The position numbers and the translations under genes are program-made. A model generated the notes under the pieces. It was given only the letters and a program-made list of their open reading frames with translations, did no database searches and was not told where the DNA came from. Below are positions 22,158-34,059 of a stretch of DNA of 64,000 nt, piece after piece. Every line of letters begins with the position of its first letter. Position 1 is the first letter of the stretch. The stretch covers positions 868,001 through 932,000 of the forward strand of contig NADL03000679.1 of NCBI GenBank assembly GCA_002205965.3, in the 5' to 3' direction. The DNA comes from Kappaphycus alvarezii. Taxonomy: Eukaryota; Rhodophyta; Florideophyceae; Gigartinales; Solieriaceae.

Positions 22158-22586
22158 TGTGGGATCGGATCTACGATTCAATTTATTTACACGATTGAAT
22201 CAAAAGCAATTGAAAAAATCGTGCGCACTGTTGCGCAATAGATCGATCCGGTATTTGTAGGGAAATCAATCAACTCAGATGAGGGTGCTGGGAGGCGACA
22301 CGAAAGAGGAGTAATAATCCAACCACCAACCTGTTCACCATGACCAAGAAGACTTATTATAGCATCCTTAAGGGTAGTGCGGCATTGCCGAAGACTGGAG
22401 ACGGTGTGGCCATTCGGCTACAGATTTAACTCGACGTGAGCTAGAACCCCGAAGCGCCTTCGGCGGATTCGGTTGCATACGACGTACACTTGTGACGAGA
22501 ACCAGCACACCCGTGGCATTCTATCCATCTGAGGGCTTTTTTCTTCCGCGTGTACTGCACATCCACTCTCAGCGATCGAACATTTT
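22158..22586 (+). repeat. 3' LTR of copia 2
   Basis: Partner of 17116-17542, preceded by GAGGAACCCATAAG, a weak purine-rich tract. See the 5' copy for the uneven divergence between the two. Confidence 0.9.
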
Positions 22587-23639
22587 CGACAAACATTCCA
22601 ATCGGTTATTGTACTAAAGAATGAAGAGTTACTTTTATGGCTAGTTCTTCATCCGAAACGAGATGCACAATCCCCAGTAAAAGGAAAATAACAAGTGATT
22701 AATCCCTCTTCCTCGCCGATTCACCTACAGAGATTGGGCGATGGGCCTTCAATTCTCAGATTCGGTCAGTTACTGTTCTGAAATTTAAAAAATACTAACT
22801 TATTTATGCGAAATCCCACCAGTCATCTCATAATAGGCAAGAGAACAGGATATAAGTATCATAAGAGGGTGCTCCCTAGACGGGAAGGTTTTGGGTGTCT
22901 CTACTGTTGGAAGACATATTCGATCAATCCCAAAGTTTTCCAGACAACTACAAACGACTCAGAAAGATGTGCTGACACAGTCATGGGGGGAATCTAAGCT
23001 CAATAAAGGCCTCCTTCAGGCCAGCTCTCTAGACAGATTGAAGAACTTCCTCTCCCGGCAGTCCTCACCGTACTCGACGCAGGATTCGCAAGCCCGCCAT
23101 TCGAAACACAGCTGCCGTCGCTTCCCTCCACGGGGGAAATTATTGGGTAGTTTACTTCGTCATCTTACACTTCTAGCGTGAGGAATATCATCCTTCTACG
23201 GCAACGAAAGTTCCTGATGCGCTTTGGAGCATGATGGGGAGTCGAAACCTATAAAATATATTTTTAGAATATTTTAAAGGACTTTCCCAAATTATAAAAA
23301 TAACTGCATGTTCGTGTTTCTCTGTTAAAATTACGATAGGTAGAGTAGTTCAAATACTGTCAAAGTAAAGTGGAGCGTCTAAGTGTGAAGAACTAAAAGT
23401 GCTGCGTTTGTGATTTCCGCACTGTAGGTTCCAAATTCCTATATAAAGGACATCCTCGATATCAGTACCAGGACAGAGGGGAGCAGATTTTTCAAAATTG
23501 CTTCATAATCTGCGCGTGTTAGGCCGTTGGCATCTATGCTTTTCGTCGCCGCTAAATCGTCGCCATATATCAATCTGAGATACCCTTGCTATCTGTATCA
23601 TTTGTAAAACCTTTCTTGGTTGGCAGCTGGGGCCTTCCC
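22587..23639. other. No gene recognised
   Basis: Two overlapping short frames (22806-23181) are open, but I can name no motif. The rest is AT-rich and could be LINE sequence upstream of the 3' end that follows. Confidence 0.35.
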
Positions 23640-24010
23640 AAGTTTGCTTGACCAGGGAACTTATTTTTCGGAAATTAATTCCCCTATCTTAACAATCGGA
23701 GTTTGATCCCCGGGCGGATGCGCGTTGCTAAATGAAGTGACAACAAATGTTGCCGCGAGGGCAATGAGACCTATGAAATAGTTCAGGGTAGTTGATGCAA
23801 AGGCACTCTGCTCTGTAGCAACCATTGTGTCTAATGGGTTCTGCTTGATGGCTGACCTCAAGGTGGCCTTTTAGGAAGCCCTAAGGAGGCCTTTTAAAAT
23901 GCTTATCTCCTCCCATATTTTTTTTGTCGGGATGCACTTTTAATTCAATTGTGGCTGTCGGGAGTACTTTGAGGTAGAGTCTAAAATATTTTCAGAGAAA
24001 AAACAAACCA
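23640..24010 (+). repeat. 5'-truncated LINE 3' end
   Basis: The plus strand reads GCALLNEVTTNVAARAMRPM, VSNGFCLMADLKVAF, stop at 23872-23874. This aligns with the LINE end at 39640-39993 (RVMETYGKIRG, ACLMAGLKADF, stop). The similarity continues into the 3' untranslated part (TTCAATTGTGGCTGTCGGGA against TCGATTGTGGTTGTCTGGAA). So this is a diverged copy of the same LINE 3' terminus. Confidence 0.6.
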
Positions 24011-26839
24011 TACCCCTTTTCGGAAATGGTTGGGAATTTATCGGGGTGGAATAAGTGGGCAAGATGGAAAGGGTTTCAAGGAATTCTGTTTCATGGTAAA
24101 GATAATATTATTTATCTGGCGTAGTATAAGGTTTCAGCAGTTCACTTCGACCGGAAAAGGTGTTTTCTTTTACGAAAACTCGAAACATCCATCCTGGAAC
24201 TACCACCAAGATACGTGCAGAAAGAAAAAGACCGCGTATTTTAATTACAGCCTTCATTGTCAGCCATACTGCAATACTGAACGACTGTAATGATCAGTAA
24301 TTATTATCACAAGAAAAACATGCAGTCATTGTCCGTATCAAGATAACTGCCCAATGGGTGGCGATATTTATACAGATAATGTCAGCAAATTTTGAGGATA
24401 TCGAGGACGGTGTCATAATGAGTGAACGTTGAAATACGTATTGTTCTAGTGTCCCTGATCAGCCAAGAGATGGGATCTAATTTCTTCGAAGAATTGAAAA
24501 GGAGAAGAAACGGGTCAACGAGGTACGTGTTAACTGTGGTAACTTGGCCTCCATTTTTCGCGTGCGCATACTGTATCTACAGTAAGGACAGGTTTTCCTG
24601 TCCCAAGCCACTAGGGCCACTTGTAATTGCCTTGAAATTACTTTTAATTCCCATTTAATGCCTTTAATTAGTAGTGACTGTAACACTAGTCTAGCTGAAA
24701 GTGCAGTAACGGTTCCATAATAGTTGGCGACGTCCTATACAACTAAAGTCCCACAACCTTGGCCGTCCACTGTAAAACGTCGACAAGAGCCATTGACATT
24801 CCAACGACCCCTGACACCAAAGCAGTCTCGCTTGTTGAACTAGGATTCCTAGTTTGTGACCGAAAAGACCAGCGCTACCTGAACCACTACATTTGGCCCT
24901 CTTAGCGCTCGTCCGGAGTAGGCGTCGCTACTCTAGTGTCCGTGATAGGTACATAATGGCAGCCAGAGTAGTCACGCTTCCCTTTACGGTGTCTGCCAAT
25001 CTAGGAGTTGGATTGCATACCCTCTTCCTTCCCCATATTTTCACCGTTCATCTTTTGATCCCTTTCCTTCTCAATACTTTCCCCTTGCCTTTTTAACCCC
25101 ATAGAAATGCTGGGAGGACCTTAGGGTACCCTGGTACATCTACCGAGCGCGACCTACGGTCGCTCTCCCCAGCTACTCCGTAGCTTTCTACGATAGCTGT
25201 ACTGGTCTTCCGAGGAATCTTAGCTTCCCAAACCCAACCAACTGGTGTACGGCATTTTAATGGGTCATATTACTACAATAACTGACAGAATTTGAATGGC
25301 TGAACCGTGAAGGAACGGCAGAAATCTTTCGAATATTTCTCGTGAACATTAATGCGCGAATTTGGAATAGCAACACCTATGGATATGAATGCGCAGCTGG
25401 ATTCAAATGGAAAACTTAAATTAATTTTATATGAATTAAATATTATTTCAGACTATATAAAGGATAGGAAACTCAACCGCATTGGCCTGATACAAAAGCT
25501 ATCGCAAAAGTATGATTTCCTGCTGCGAAATTAGGATAGCACCAAAATGTTTTGTCATCCATCACAAGAAAGAACTTATTTTAAAAATAAGTAAGTAGTC
25601 TGTCTTCGCAGCTTGACTTTCTAGCACTTGAGCGCAACGCTTTGAAAATTTTTCAAGAGACCTGATCAAAGTTTGCTCTATCTGTGGCCACTTTACCAGC
25701 ACAGCATGTTATTAAGCTCCTCAACTACATTCAACTGCTGGTTATTAGCGTAATTTACACTAGAGAGGACCCAATATACATTATAAATCAGGTTTAAAAA
25801 GGGGGATCTCCCCGGCTACGATAGAACTCGACTCAAATTGTTTCGCATCCATATACCCTACACGTGTGAAGTGTGAATAGATACGTTATCTTGTATAAAA
25901 GTCCAGCTTAAATACATTTCATTATTAGTATACGGCAGGAGGTATTTTATAGTATAGCGCAGTACTTGATAGTGTCCAAATTTCTTTCTAAAATAGCGAG
26001 GTTCAAGAAATTATAGCCAGAAAAACAACCCTAAAGCAATACCCCTCCACATCCTAATATTCTTTTAGATAAAGCAAAATTTTCATTTCCAATACCGTGG
26101 CAATAGCTGCGTAAGCCGTCTGCTCAGTTAAAATTGAAATTTTTTTCATCGGAACAGATCGCCAAACTCCATTCATGAGCTGACGTTTTGTGATGTGCTT
26201 GAGCCCACCCTCTAACGCCTGGAGCTCGCCTAGATTGAAGAACTGGACGGAGAATTCTGTCGCAGTATATTGCCTAGCAGCGTTGAGGAGTTTTTTTCAG
26301 GCTCGCTGTATGATTTTCCTTAAAGCAACCGTATGACGTAGAAATTCTGCGTAGCAAAAAATGTCTGGGCTGAGGCTTGGATATTCAATGCCCTGGTTGG
26401 GGACCTTCGTTCGGTTTATGATCTATTGAATTAATTTAGTGGGTTGTCCCAGTCCCGTTGTCCTTCTAGCTCTCCACGCATGCTGCCGTGGGTGTATATG
26501 TAGGTTCTCAAATCTCGAAATAGTACGTTGGTTTATAGGGGAACACCAAGGATTCATTAACTGCAACAGAGAAGGTAGCTGATACCTAGTTAACTTGCAT
26601 AGTAGTGCGGATATACGTGAAATGTTGCGGCAGCTGATGGTAATTCACTGCACCAGCAAGTAGAAATGAGGCCAGCAGGCAATTAAGCGGCATTGAGGGT
26701 TACTGTTGATGCGAAGTTTCGCTTCTAAGGAATACTTTGGAACGTCGAAACAAGTTCTATAGAACGACTTACGACGGTTCTCTCAAGTTCCTTGACGACG
26801 GTGAACGCCACCGGATGCCAGCTTCCGAGCCTTGAGATG
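24011..26839. other. No gene recognised
   Basis: About 2.8 kb of mostly AT-rich sequence with only short, motif-free frames. I see no LTR pair and no obvious inverted repeat. Confidence 0.35.
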
Positions 26840-27190
26840 GGTATAGGAACTAGCCTACTTTTCCTCGGCAATTCAGGAAGAAATCTTTGGAATTTCCGCT
26901 CCATCTCCGCGTGGCTGCATTGAGGCTCGTGGTTCGGCAGAACGTCTTCGCTTTGGCATAGGAGACGGCAAGAGGATTGACGAAGTTGACGTCATAGTTG
27001 TCCGTGCCACCGGCGGCTCCCATCGCCTTGATGTCAGGCCTTTTCCTGTCCTTATAATAAAATCTAAGCTCATTGATGGTCGTCGAGCGCCCTTCGAAAT
27101 CTCATTTCCGAGGAGGGTCACCTGGTGAATCGCGCTCAAAGCCGTAATGACACTGCAGCAAGTGGTCCTCGTAAGTATCCAGCATGTCAT
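26840..27190 (-). pseudogene. LINE reverse-transcriptase C-terminal fragment
   Basis: The minus strand reads DMLDTYEDHLLQCHYGFERD, then a stop, then TINELRFYYKDRKRPDIKAM and TDNYDVNFVNPLAVSYAKA. This follows the tail of non-LTR RT proteins: D.YGDH...C, then RP.D(I/V), then DV.V..PL. The His/Cys pair (DHLLQC) matches the conserved zinc-like site. It is a short fragment with a stop and no RT core nearby. Confidence 0.65.
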
Positions 27191-27320
27191 GAAAACCTAT
27201 CGAGTTATTGCCTGTTAAAGCGCGATATATTTATATTAACAGAATTGCAGTTACTCAGAATGATCCAAAATCAAAAAAAGCGACCGTAAATTATTTAGAG
27301 ATAGGGTTAATTTTTGATTA

Positions 27321-29110
27321 CTATCCCCTGGTCTGAATTACGGACTATCCAGTCCACAAAAATCTTAAAGATTGAATCTCTTAAAATGAGTGCTTTTTGA
27401 GCCATTGTAACATCCAAAGTGGACTTTTCGCTATATATTTTACCCTAGTATGCCCCCTGCTCCAACATTCCCTGATTGCCTTCCTACCCCCGTTCCCCGT
27501 GCCATGCAGACCTGCCACACTGCCCACGCAATCTCAAAACTACTACCTATTATTACGACAATAAGAAAGGAATGCGAGTCTGATAGCTTAGGGAGCTGAG
27601 GAGCTCTATCAGAGAGATGCTGGCACCGATGAGTTGCTTGATCCGCAGTTAGATCGCGTGGCAAATGACGAAGATAATGATGACGTCCCGATTGCCCACC
27701 TACCCACTGCTATTGCAGCAAGGAAAAGGGCAACAAAAGCAACCAGAAGAACGAGAATGGACAACGAATTCCATTTTCCTCAAACGATTCCATTGTTTGA
27801 ACCGATGGAGATGTTTCCAACCCAACGTCCCGCTATTGGTAAGCCCACTCCGCTAGCACTGAGAAACAGATTTAAATTCAACCCACTTGGGCATTTTAAA
27901 ATGTTCTTGTTTACCGAAACAATGCAGGGTATTGCAACAAACACAAACGTTTACACAGCCATTAAATCTGCTGGTGCAGCACGCCCTTGGGTGGACACAA
28001 GCGCTTCGGAAATAGGAAGCTTTATTGGCATTTATACCAGCTTGTACACGGGAGTTTACAAATGTCCTCGAATCGAAGACTATTGGGAAATCAGCGGTCA
28101 AGGACCAAATAATTCAATTACAAATTACATGCCGCTTCTGCGCTTTCAACAAATCAAGCGCTAACTTCATATATGAGATCCCAGTGGTGACAACGGAAAA
28201 GCATCTTTCTTTGAAAAGTGCAGCCACTGTTTGACGCTATCATGTGGTCGTCTAGAAGGCTCCGGATACTTGGCATAAACGTAAGTGCGGATGAGATGAT
28301 GGTTATGAATTTTGGCCAGACGAACGAAACTGTGCGAATGAGAAACAAACCGATGGGATCAGGATTTAAAATATTGGCACTGTGTGACTCCTGCTACATG
28401 TTTTATGCTTTTCCTCATTCAAATGGAAAGCCGTGGAAACATTTCATGGATTAAAAGGCTGCTCTACCTCTCCTTTCAGCCGTGGTTGCCCGGACATCTG
28501 ATGAGCTACCTAGATATTTCCATGGATGTGTTGGTATCATCAAGTATGTGGTACTCATGGATAATCTATTTTCCTCTCCGAAACTTTTTCTTTTGCTACG
28601 AGAGGAGTAAATTGGGGCTGTGGTGACTGTACGATCAAATTCTGCAGTGTATCCTAATCGGAAAATGTTCGTCCTACCTGGAATATACTTGGCGCTGATG
28701 TCTGTGAGAACGGGATGGTGCTTGCATTGACATGGATCGACAATGGCTCCGTTCAGATGTTATCTACAGTACACAGGGTTGGGGATGATCACACTTTTGT
28801 TCGGTTACGAAATCGTCCCAGAGTGACGTGTAGTAATGGAGCTAAAGTGCGGCAGGTTTTCGGGAATTATGCTACAAAACACATTGCAATTCCCCTCGTA
28901 GTTGATGACTACAATTTCAATATGAGTGGAGTTGATATTGCGGAACAGCTTCGGCAAGTTTACACATCTCATATGGCTTCGCGCCGCACGTGGATGCCTT
29001 TATTCTTTTGGCTACTCGACAGTGCAGTTAGCAACAGCTACATTTTGCTGTATAGGTTGGATTGCTCCTGGAAGAGATCACATAAGCGCTTTACAATTGA
29101 AATATTATAG
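27321..29110 (+). mobile_element. Decayed piggyBac element A
   Basis: The left end carries CTATCCCCTGGTCTGA at 27321-27336 and continues ATTACGGACTATCCAGTCC. This closely matches the 5' terminal repeat of piggyBac B read inward from 38491. The transposase remnant follows in the matching direction. I do not find the other terminal repeat downstream, so the 3' end is lost or too diverged. Confidence 0.7.
27634..29110 (+). pseudogene. PiggyBac transposase A
   Basis: This DDD transposase remnant would cut and reinsert the element at TTAA. It reads VPIAHLPTAIAARKRATKAT, HFPQTIPLFEPME, PRIEDYWEISGQGPN and YMPLLRFQQIKR. Two substitutions then give stops (KR*LHI*DP, where B has KRYLHICDP). After a shift comes SADEMMVMNFGQTNETVRMR, with the first catalytic Asp. 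LMDNLFSSPKLF (about 28557) carries the second Asp. DDYNFNMSGVDIAEQLRQVY (about 28905) carries the third, followed by TWMPLFFWLLDSAVSNSYIL. It stops at 29110, short of the cysteine-rich C-terminus seen in B. The family call is firm. Confidence 0.85.
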
Positions 29111-29739
29111 GGCTTAGTGAGAGCTCACATAGCTTTAATGTATGGAAGATATGGTCAGTTATAGTGTACTGTACGAGATGATACAGTACGAGATGGGCTG
29201 TGTGGAGTCTTGAAAACGTTCAACTGGGAAGGGTTCACTTTTCGTAAAACTTTGACTCTATTTAATGCAATCAACTCTTTTGATAAATCAGACGGTGGTC
29301 CCAGCGAAATACCAAGAACACTGCTGGGATAACTCTAAGAATTTTGAGCGGTCGCAGGTCATCGTTTCTCATCCCTGTCGTCCTACCTTCTTTCCCTCGA
29401 CAAGTCCAACTCTTGTCTTTAGTTTCCGGCTGGCATAGAGAGCTTCAGCTCCGGAGAGTACGGTGTTTGGATTCGCGATCAAACTGCTTGGATCGGTGGC
29501 TTGCAATTTGAAGTCTCCGTAAGGCCGCTGCTTCGATTTTGTTTTATTTCACTTCAGGGTCCTCTTAGCTTTACACTAATTCACTGCATCTACTGTACTG
29601 TAGATTCAAACCACTGGTACCCTTACAACCAGAGCTACTAGGCACTTTGCTGCCATTGCACTTTCCTTACAGTTCTGAACACATCGTTTGACCCCATTGG
29701 TAATTTTCCTTGCTATCCCATGCCACTTGGACCAATGTA
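29111..29739. other. No gene recognised
   Basis: Sequence after the truncated piggyBac A. It includes GTACTGTACGAG/TACAGTACGAG repeats near 29166-29190. No terminal repeat matching 27321 was found. Confidence 0.35.
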
Positions 29740-30187
29740 CTTCTTACATCTTGTCAGGGTATGTCACTCGTGCCGACTACCATTCTGAAAGTGCTACTTA
29801 CGATACAGTCAGGTCTTTTTTGCTGGAAAACCTTTGAATTCGCCACTGTTAGATTGCATTTTTTTAGTATGTAGCTATCTTCAGTTCTATATAAGCCATG
29901 TTTTGGAGCTGCCGGCTTAGCCCAGCCAGCCTCAAGCAAAGTTTCAACCACGGTTCTACCTAGATATGGTCGTGTGAGCTTTACACCCTACAGATTTTCT
30001 CCACTTCCAGTCGAAATCCCACGGTGAGGCTTGATGCACTGCTCGCCGGCCTTGTGCATTCGCTTTTTGCGGGGTTCCAAAAGAATCGTGGTTATCCCTC
30101 CTCTCCTCTTGCCCGATGATGTCGATGGTCGGCTTTGATGCGTAAGAATCGGCCCCTGAAGGCCTTGTTTACCGGCTTTGGGCATTA
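29740..30187 (-). pseudogene. Possible N-terminal piece of another transposase
   Basis: Two minus-strand frames follow one another. The upstream one is basic and starts MPKAGKQGLQGPILTHQSRP. The downstream one reads VVETLLEAGWAKPAAPKHGL, then YRTEDSYILKK. The pattern W/L..L..AGW..K....GL....SYI.. resembles the N-terminal module of large oomycete piggyBac-type proteins as I remember them. No catalytic part is attached. It faces away from piggyBac A, so it is not that gene's start. Confidence 0.3.
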
Positions 30188-31409
30188 TCCCGTAGGATCA
30201 GAGTAAAAAAGAATGCTAAAAGCGCTTTCAATCGGACAGAAAGGCAAATCTAATAGATATTTTGACCTTCTGTCGGATGGGAAGAACTGACAGCACTGAC
30301 AGACCTTTGCCGATTTACCAGGTGTGTTGTGTTGGGCGCACACTAGTTAATTGAAGGTTGAACTGGGTGCTCATGCTCCCGGTGAGGATGGAGCTTCAGA
30401 CACGGGTTTATATAAACAGCTCAAATTTTCAAAATCCCTCTAAGCAGTACTAAAATAAACATTTTGATTATAAACCAGTCTCAACAGTAGTGAAATCGCC
30501 AAATTTCCTCCAATTCCAGCACCGGTACCGTAGCCGTGCAATAATTCGTGGATCAAATTTTTGCGCATAGTAGGTCTCAACCTCAGTTACTGATTTCTTG
30601 CGAAAGATCCTGTACTTGCGCAAATAATCGATTTTTAAGTAACGGGCTGATCTTTCTAAATAAACAGCATAGTTAACGCGTACAGTAAGAAATTTAGAGA
30701 CTGACATTAGAAATGGTATTGTGTACAGTAGTTACAGAAACACATGCATATTAAAATTTTTAATTATATTTATAACAAATAAAAGATTTTTTTCATATCC
30801 AGAAATAAAATCCGTTCATTTGCTCATTGTTAACGCTACAAATAACTGGACAAACCATTTTCTTTAAAAAGCAATGACTTTATAAATTAGTTGTCTATAT
30901 AAGCATACGCTACAGTGCATAGATAGGCCGATTCTTGGTGGAGCAGGGCTGATCACCCCCGCCTAGATAGCGATCCTTATGTCTGAAGCGTTATCTCTGG
31001 CAGCGCATTGGTAGCTGGTGCTAATAAATTAGTTAGTTTGCAAGTAACAAGTCACACATTGCGCAGCGATGAGTATAGCTCCCATTCCAATAAAATGCTA
31101 AAAAAATTCGCCCTCCAGGGAAAAAAGATGCTGAATACCTCACGAGTGGCTCCGTAGAACCTTTTTTTGCCAAAATAGTGCCTTGTTTAATAGCTGTAGA
31201 CAATTCAGCAGCTGATAACAAACGAAACAGTTAGGTATATCTTTTATTTACAGTAAACAATTAAGTGATGTTGGAGGTAAAGGACTAGAGGACAGTTGAG
31301 AACCACATGACTTGCGAGATATTTCTCTTCTTGTTTTAAAAACAAAAGCAAGAAAAGTTTAATTCAAGTATACACAAAAAACATCGTAATGATGAATTCC
31401 GAGAAAGTT
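30188..31409. other. No gene recognised
   Basis: AT-rich sequence with short frames, including 30468-30707 on the minus strand, which has no motif I know. Confidence 0.35.
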
Positions 31410-32481
31410 CTAATGATCTTCTGTTTTAGAGAGGAGTTCCCGACAAAATTGCATCTCAGCACGGCGACGACGCTTCTCCTTGTACTTCTTTTGAGTCTGC
31501 CGACTCTTTTCAATTTGACTATTGCCGATGTAGTACCGGCTCTTGAGTTTCTTGAAAAATTTGCTGTCTTCTTCACGGAGCGGATTGTTGAAGATATGAA
31601 AGTTGGTTAGAGCAACATAAATCCTAAATGTCTTGTCGTATGACGTTTATGCCCACTTCCACTTGAACGAAATCAAAGTCCACAAACTACTCATCCTTCC
31701 GAAGAAATTTCAACAATAATGCGTTCGCTTGAAATGTGACGATTGACAACCATTTCTAAGTGTGTAAGGACTCCATTTATCGGCTTCTTCTTGCGATGAA
31801 TGGCTCTACAGAATTCGTGGGCGACATATTATCCCTTGCAAGTTCATAATGCCGACGCACTGGAGTAGTCCCCATGAAAAGGACCTTCATCATCAATCGC
31901 CTGCTGCTCTCCATCTTGTTTCTTCAACTGCTCTTGATGAAACAAGTTTATCGAATGGAAAAGAGTGAGATCTGAAACATACCCCGGCTCATGTGCACTG
32001 CATCCAATTTCAAAGCCACATGGCAAGACGGGTACTTCTGTCTTGTAACCATAGAGCTTGTGCTTTCCACTGAAATAAGTTTGCATTCTTCTATAATTCC
32101 ACTTGGACGAAAGCTTGGCTGCAATATCACATCGTTTGCGTAGAGAGTCTTCGAATAGTTTTGAAACAGAGAATTATTCCTTACCATTTCTGTTATTGTC
32201 CACTTCTCTGCCTGATATTCTACAAGGTGTTCATACCTGGGTTCAGCAATGATATCAATGAACCACATGATCATGCGCTCAAAGGAGAGTCCTTTCATGA
32301 CAGACATTTTTGCAAGGAAGTCGCACTGCTCACCGTTCTTTAGAACAGCTAGAATCATGAATAAAACATCTTTAGACGTTTGAGCGAACTTGTAACCCCG
32401 ACCTCTTTTGTACTGTTCCTTGATGTTTTTCTCGAAATTCTGTCAAATAGTCTTGTACTGAGCGGGATCTAAGTCGATCAT
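31410..32481 (-). pseudogene. DDE_Tnp_4/Harbinger-like transposase
   Basis: The minus strand starts MIDLDPAQYKTI (ATG at 32481), then a stop, and continues KRGRGYKFAQTSKDVLFMIL, MSVMKGLSFERM and YANDVILQPSFRPSG, with the first catalytic-type Asp. It shifts frame into YFSGKHKLYGYKTEVPVLPC and CSAHEPGYVSDLTLF, with the second Asp. The wording KH.LYG.K.E..VLP.G.....H.PG.VSDL is typical of the IS5/Harbinger DDE_Tnp_4 superfamily. A third segment with stops has FGRMSSLW. The end reads YVALTNFHIFNNPLREEDSK, then a lysine/arginine-rich tail and TAG at 31410. Several stops and shifts make it inactive. I see no clear terminal inverted repeats around it. Confidence 0.75.
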
Positions 32482-33122
32482 ATGAAAATTCGACTAATAG
32501 CCACTATTGTTGTAGAATTGATCAAAGATAGGGCATTACTACCCGGGTCTTCATCAGAAAAATCGGCACCGTTAGAAGAGGAAGCATATTCCTGTTGGCT
32601 CGACTTTCCTTTCAACTGCAGCATCGCAAAGTAGAAGAAGAGCTCTTACAGCTTGACTGGAGGTGGCAGTTGCCAAAATTAGGTCAGAATAATACGGGAG
32701 GTAGAATGGAAACGTCGGAGGGGTAGTGAGGTACAGGTAGGTCTTTTCATGGCAACTGTATAGGTTTGAAGATCAGGGTATTGCACAATTATCAAGGTGT
32801 TTCTTATCAGACCGCCATATTTTGAAATTCACCAACAGTTAACAGATTTACTGAGGACTCCGCATTTTAATCAATCGTTGAAATAGTTATTATCAAATTT
32901 GATAAAGATGAACACTCCGAGTTATTTAGCGTTTTTTCAATGAATTTTTGTAATGGCATTGCAGGCAGCCAGTTCTGTAAATGACTGGGTAACTTGGCAT
33001 ATTATGTTTGCGCTAAAGTACTAAATTAGTGCACTGCCATGCTGTCAACGAATTTTGACACAGCAGGTGGAACTTTTATTGAAGAAGGGACCCCCAACAA
33101 GGGGCCGACGTGGGCCATAGCA
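32482..33122. other. No gene recognised
   Basis: AT-rich sequence between the decayed transposase and repeat R1. Any N-terminal coding of the transposase upstream of 32481 is not visible. Confidence 0.35.
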
Positions 33123-33337
33123 TGTGGTGGTAAATCTTTATGGGTTGCACAATGTTGCACAGAAGCGTGCGGAGGGTATTCATAAATCAACTACGGATGC
33201 GGGCGGCGGGTAGAAACCTGTCGCGCCTGCATTATTTGGAGACTAAACGCAAAACGGGTAACGAAGTCGCGGAGCTCCTGTTGAGGGGAGGAACCGCGAC
33301 GGAAAGCAGCGGAGGAAGCAAGGCGGCGGAAAAAACA
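33123..33337 (+). repeat. Repeat R1, copy 1
   Basis: About 215 bp beginning TGTGGTGGTAAATCTTTA and reaching GGCGGCGGAAAAAAC. It is almost the same as 43355-43567, with only a few substitutions. After that point the copies differ. Open frames on both strands here are most likely a by-product of composition. Confidence 0.8.
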
Positions 33338-34059
33338 GCATTGGAGTGGTGGATTGCTGATGGTTTACTTACAGTGAACAACCCCCCGTACATCCCTTCA
33401 TTTAACGGCCTCCATCCCTCCCTCTCCCCGCCTAAGCTGCCTCCGCGCACGCGGCACAGCCCACGGCGCGGACCTTGTGCGCGCGGCACGCCTTGGGCTA
33501 CACACCGCTTCTCACTGATATCTTTACCTCCTAACGATTTTCTGGGCACGCATCATCTTGACCATCTCCATCTCCACCAGAAGTACGCAACTTCTCTATC
33601 GCTCTGTCTATTCACTCCCCTTCGGAGCTTTGCTGGCGCTCGCGGGAATTCCTCATCCAGATCGCCCCCGTCCCGAACCTCAGCCAAGCTGCCCTACCGT
33701 ACGTCCACCTGCGAACAAGATTGTTTCGTCTCAGAGTGACCTCCCAGAAGAATCTGAAATTTTCGAAAATTTTCATGTAGGTAACGAGTGGAAAAATTAA
33801 GTTTGCGGGTCAGGTAGCATTGCTGGCAACTAGGACTTTCTATCACTGCTAACTTCGCTGGCACCAAGTCGTCGCTTAGAAACCGCTTCCCCCAATATAA
33901 GAATACTCGTTTACCGAAACCATGTTTCAGAGACGGTTTGTTGGCACCAGATGGTCATTGCGGATTATAGTAACAAAGACGGTCGGTTGGCTATCTGGTC
34001 AGGAGGTATAGTCATTCGCAGTCCGACCAGAGGGAAAAGCAGTAATTAATTACGGAAAG
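33338..34059. other. GC-rich stretch without recognised gene
   Basis: 33338-33740 is GC-rich with open frames on both strands (199 codons plus, 105 minus) and no motif. The segment before 34060 may be the 5' part of the LINE that follows. Confidence 0.35.

Larger units (their letters stand above)
17116..22586 (+). mobile_element. Ty1/copia retrotransposon (copia 2) with two long LTRs
   Basis: Direct repeats of ~430 bp (17116-17542 and 22158-22586) bracket gag-pol remnants in the order gag, protease, integrase end, RT, RNase H, all on the plus strand. That order is copia, not gypsy, because integrase precedes RT. Stops and shifts occur throughout. A GC-rich block (about 21480-22030) lies between RNase H and the 3' LTR and looks foreign. 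No target duplication is evident. Confidence 0.85.

Noticed and set aside
23661..23861. Minus-strand 66-codon frame with a hydrophobic, signal-like segment
   Set aside because: The plus strand aligns with the LINE 3' coding end up to the shared stop codon, so the minus frame is not a gene.
27290..27310. TTAACCCTATC on the minus strand as a piggyBac terminus facing left
   Set aside because: It resembles known piggyBac ends, but no partner end or transposase lies on that side.
33140..33739. 199-codon plus-strand frame as a gene
   Set aside because: Its first third is repeat R1, present also at 43355 where the frame differs downstream; both strands are open because of GC content.
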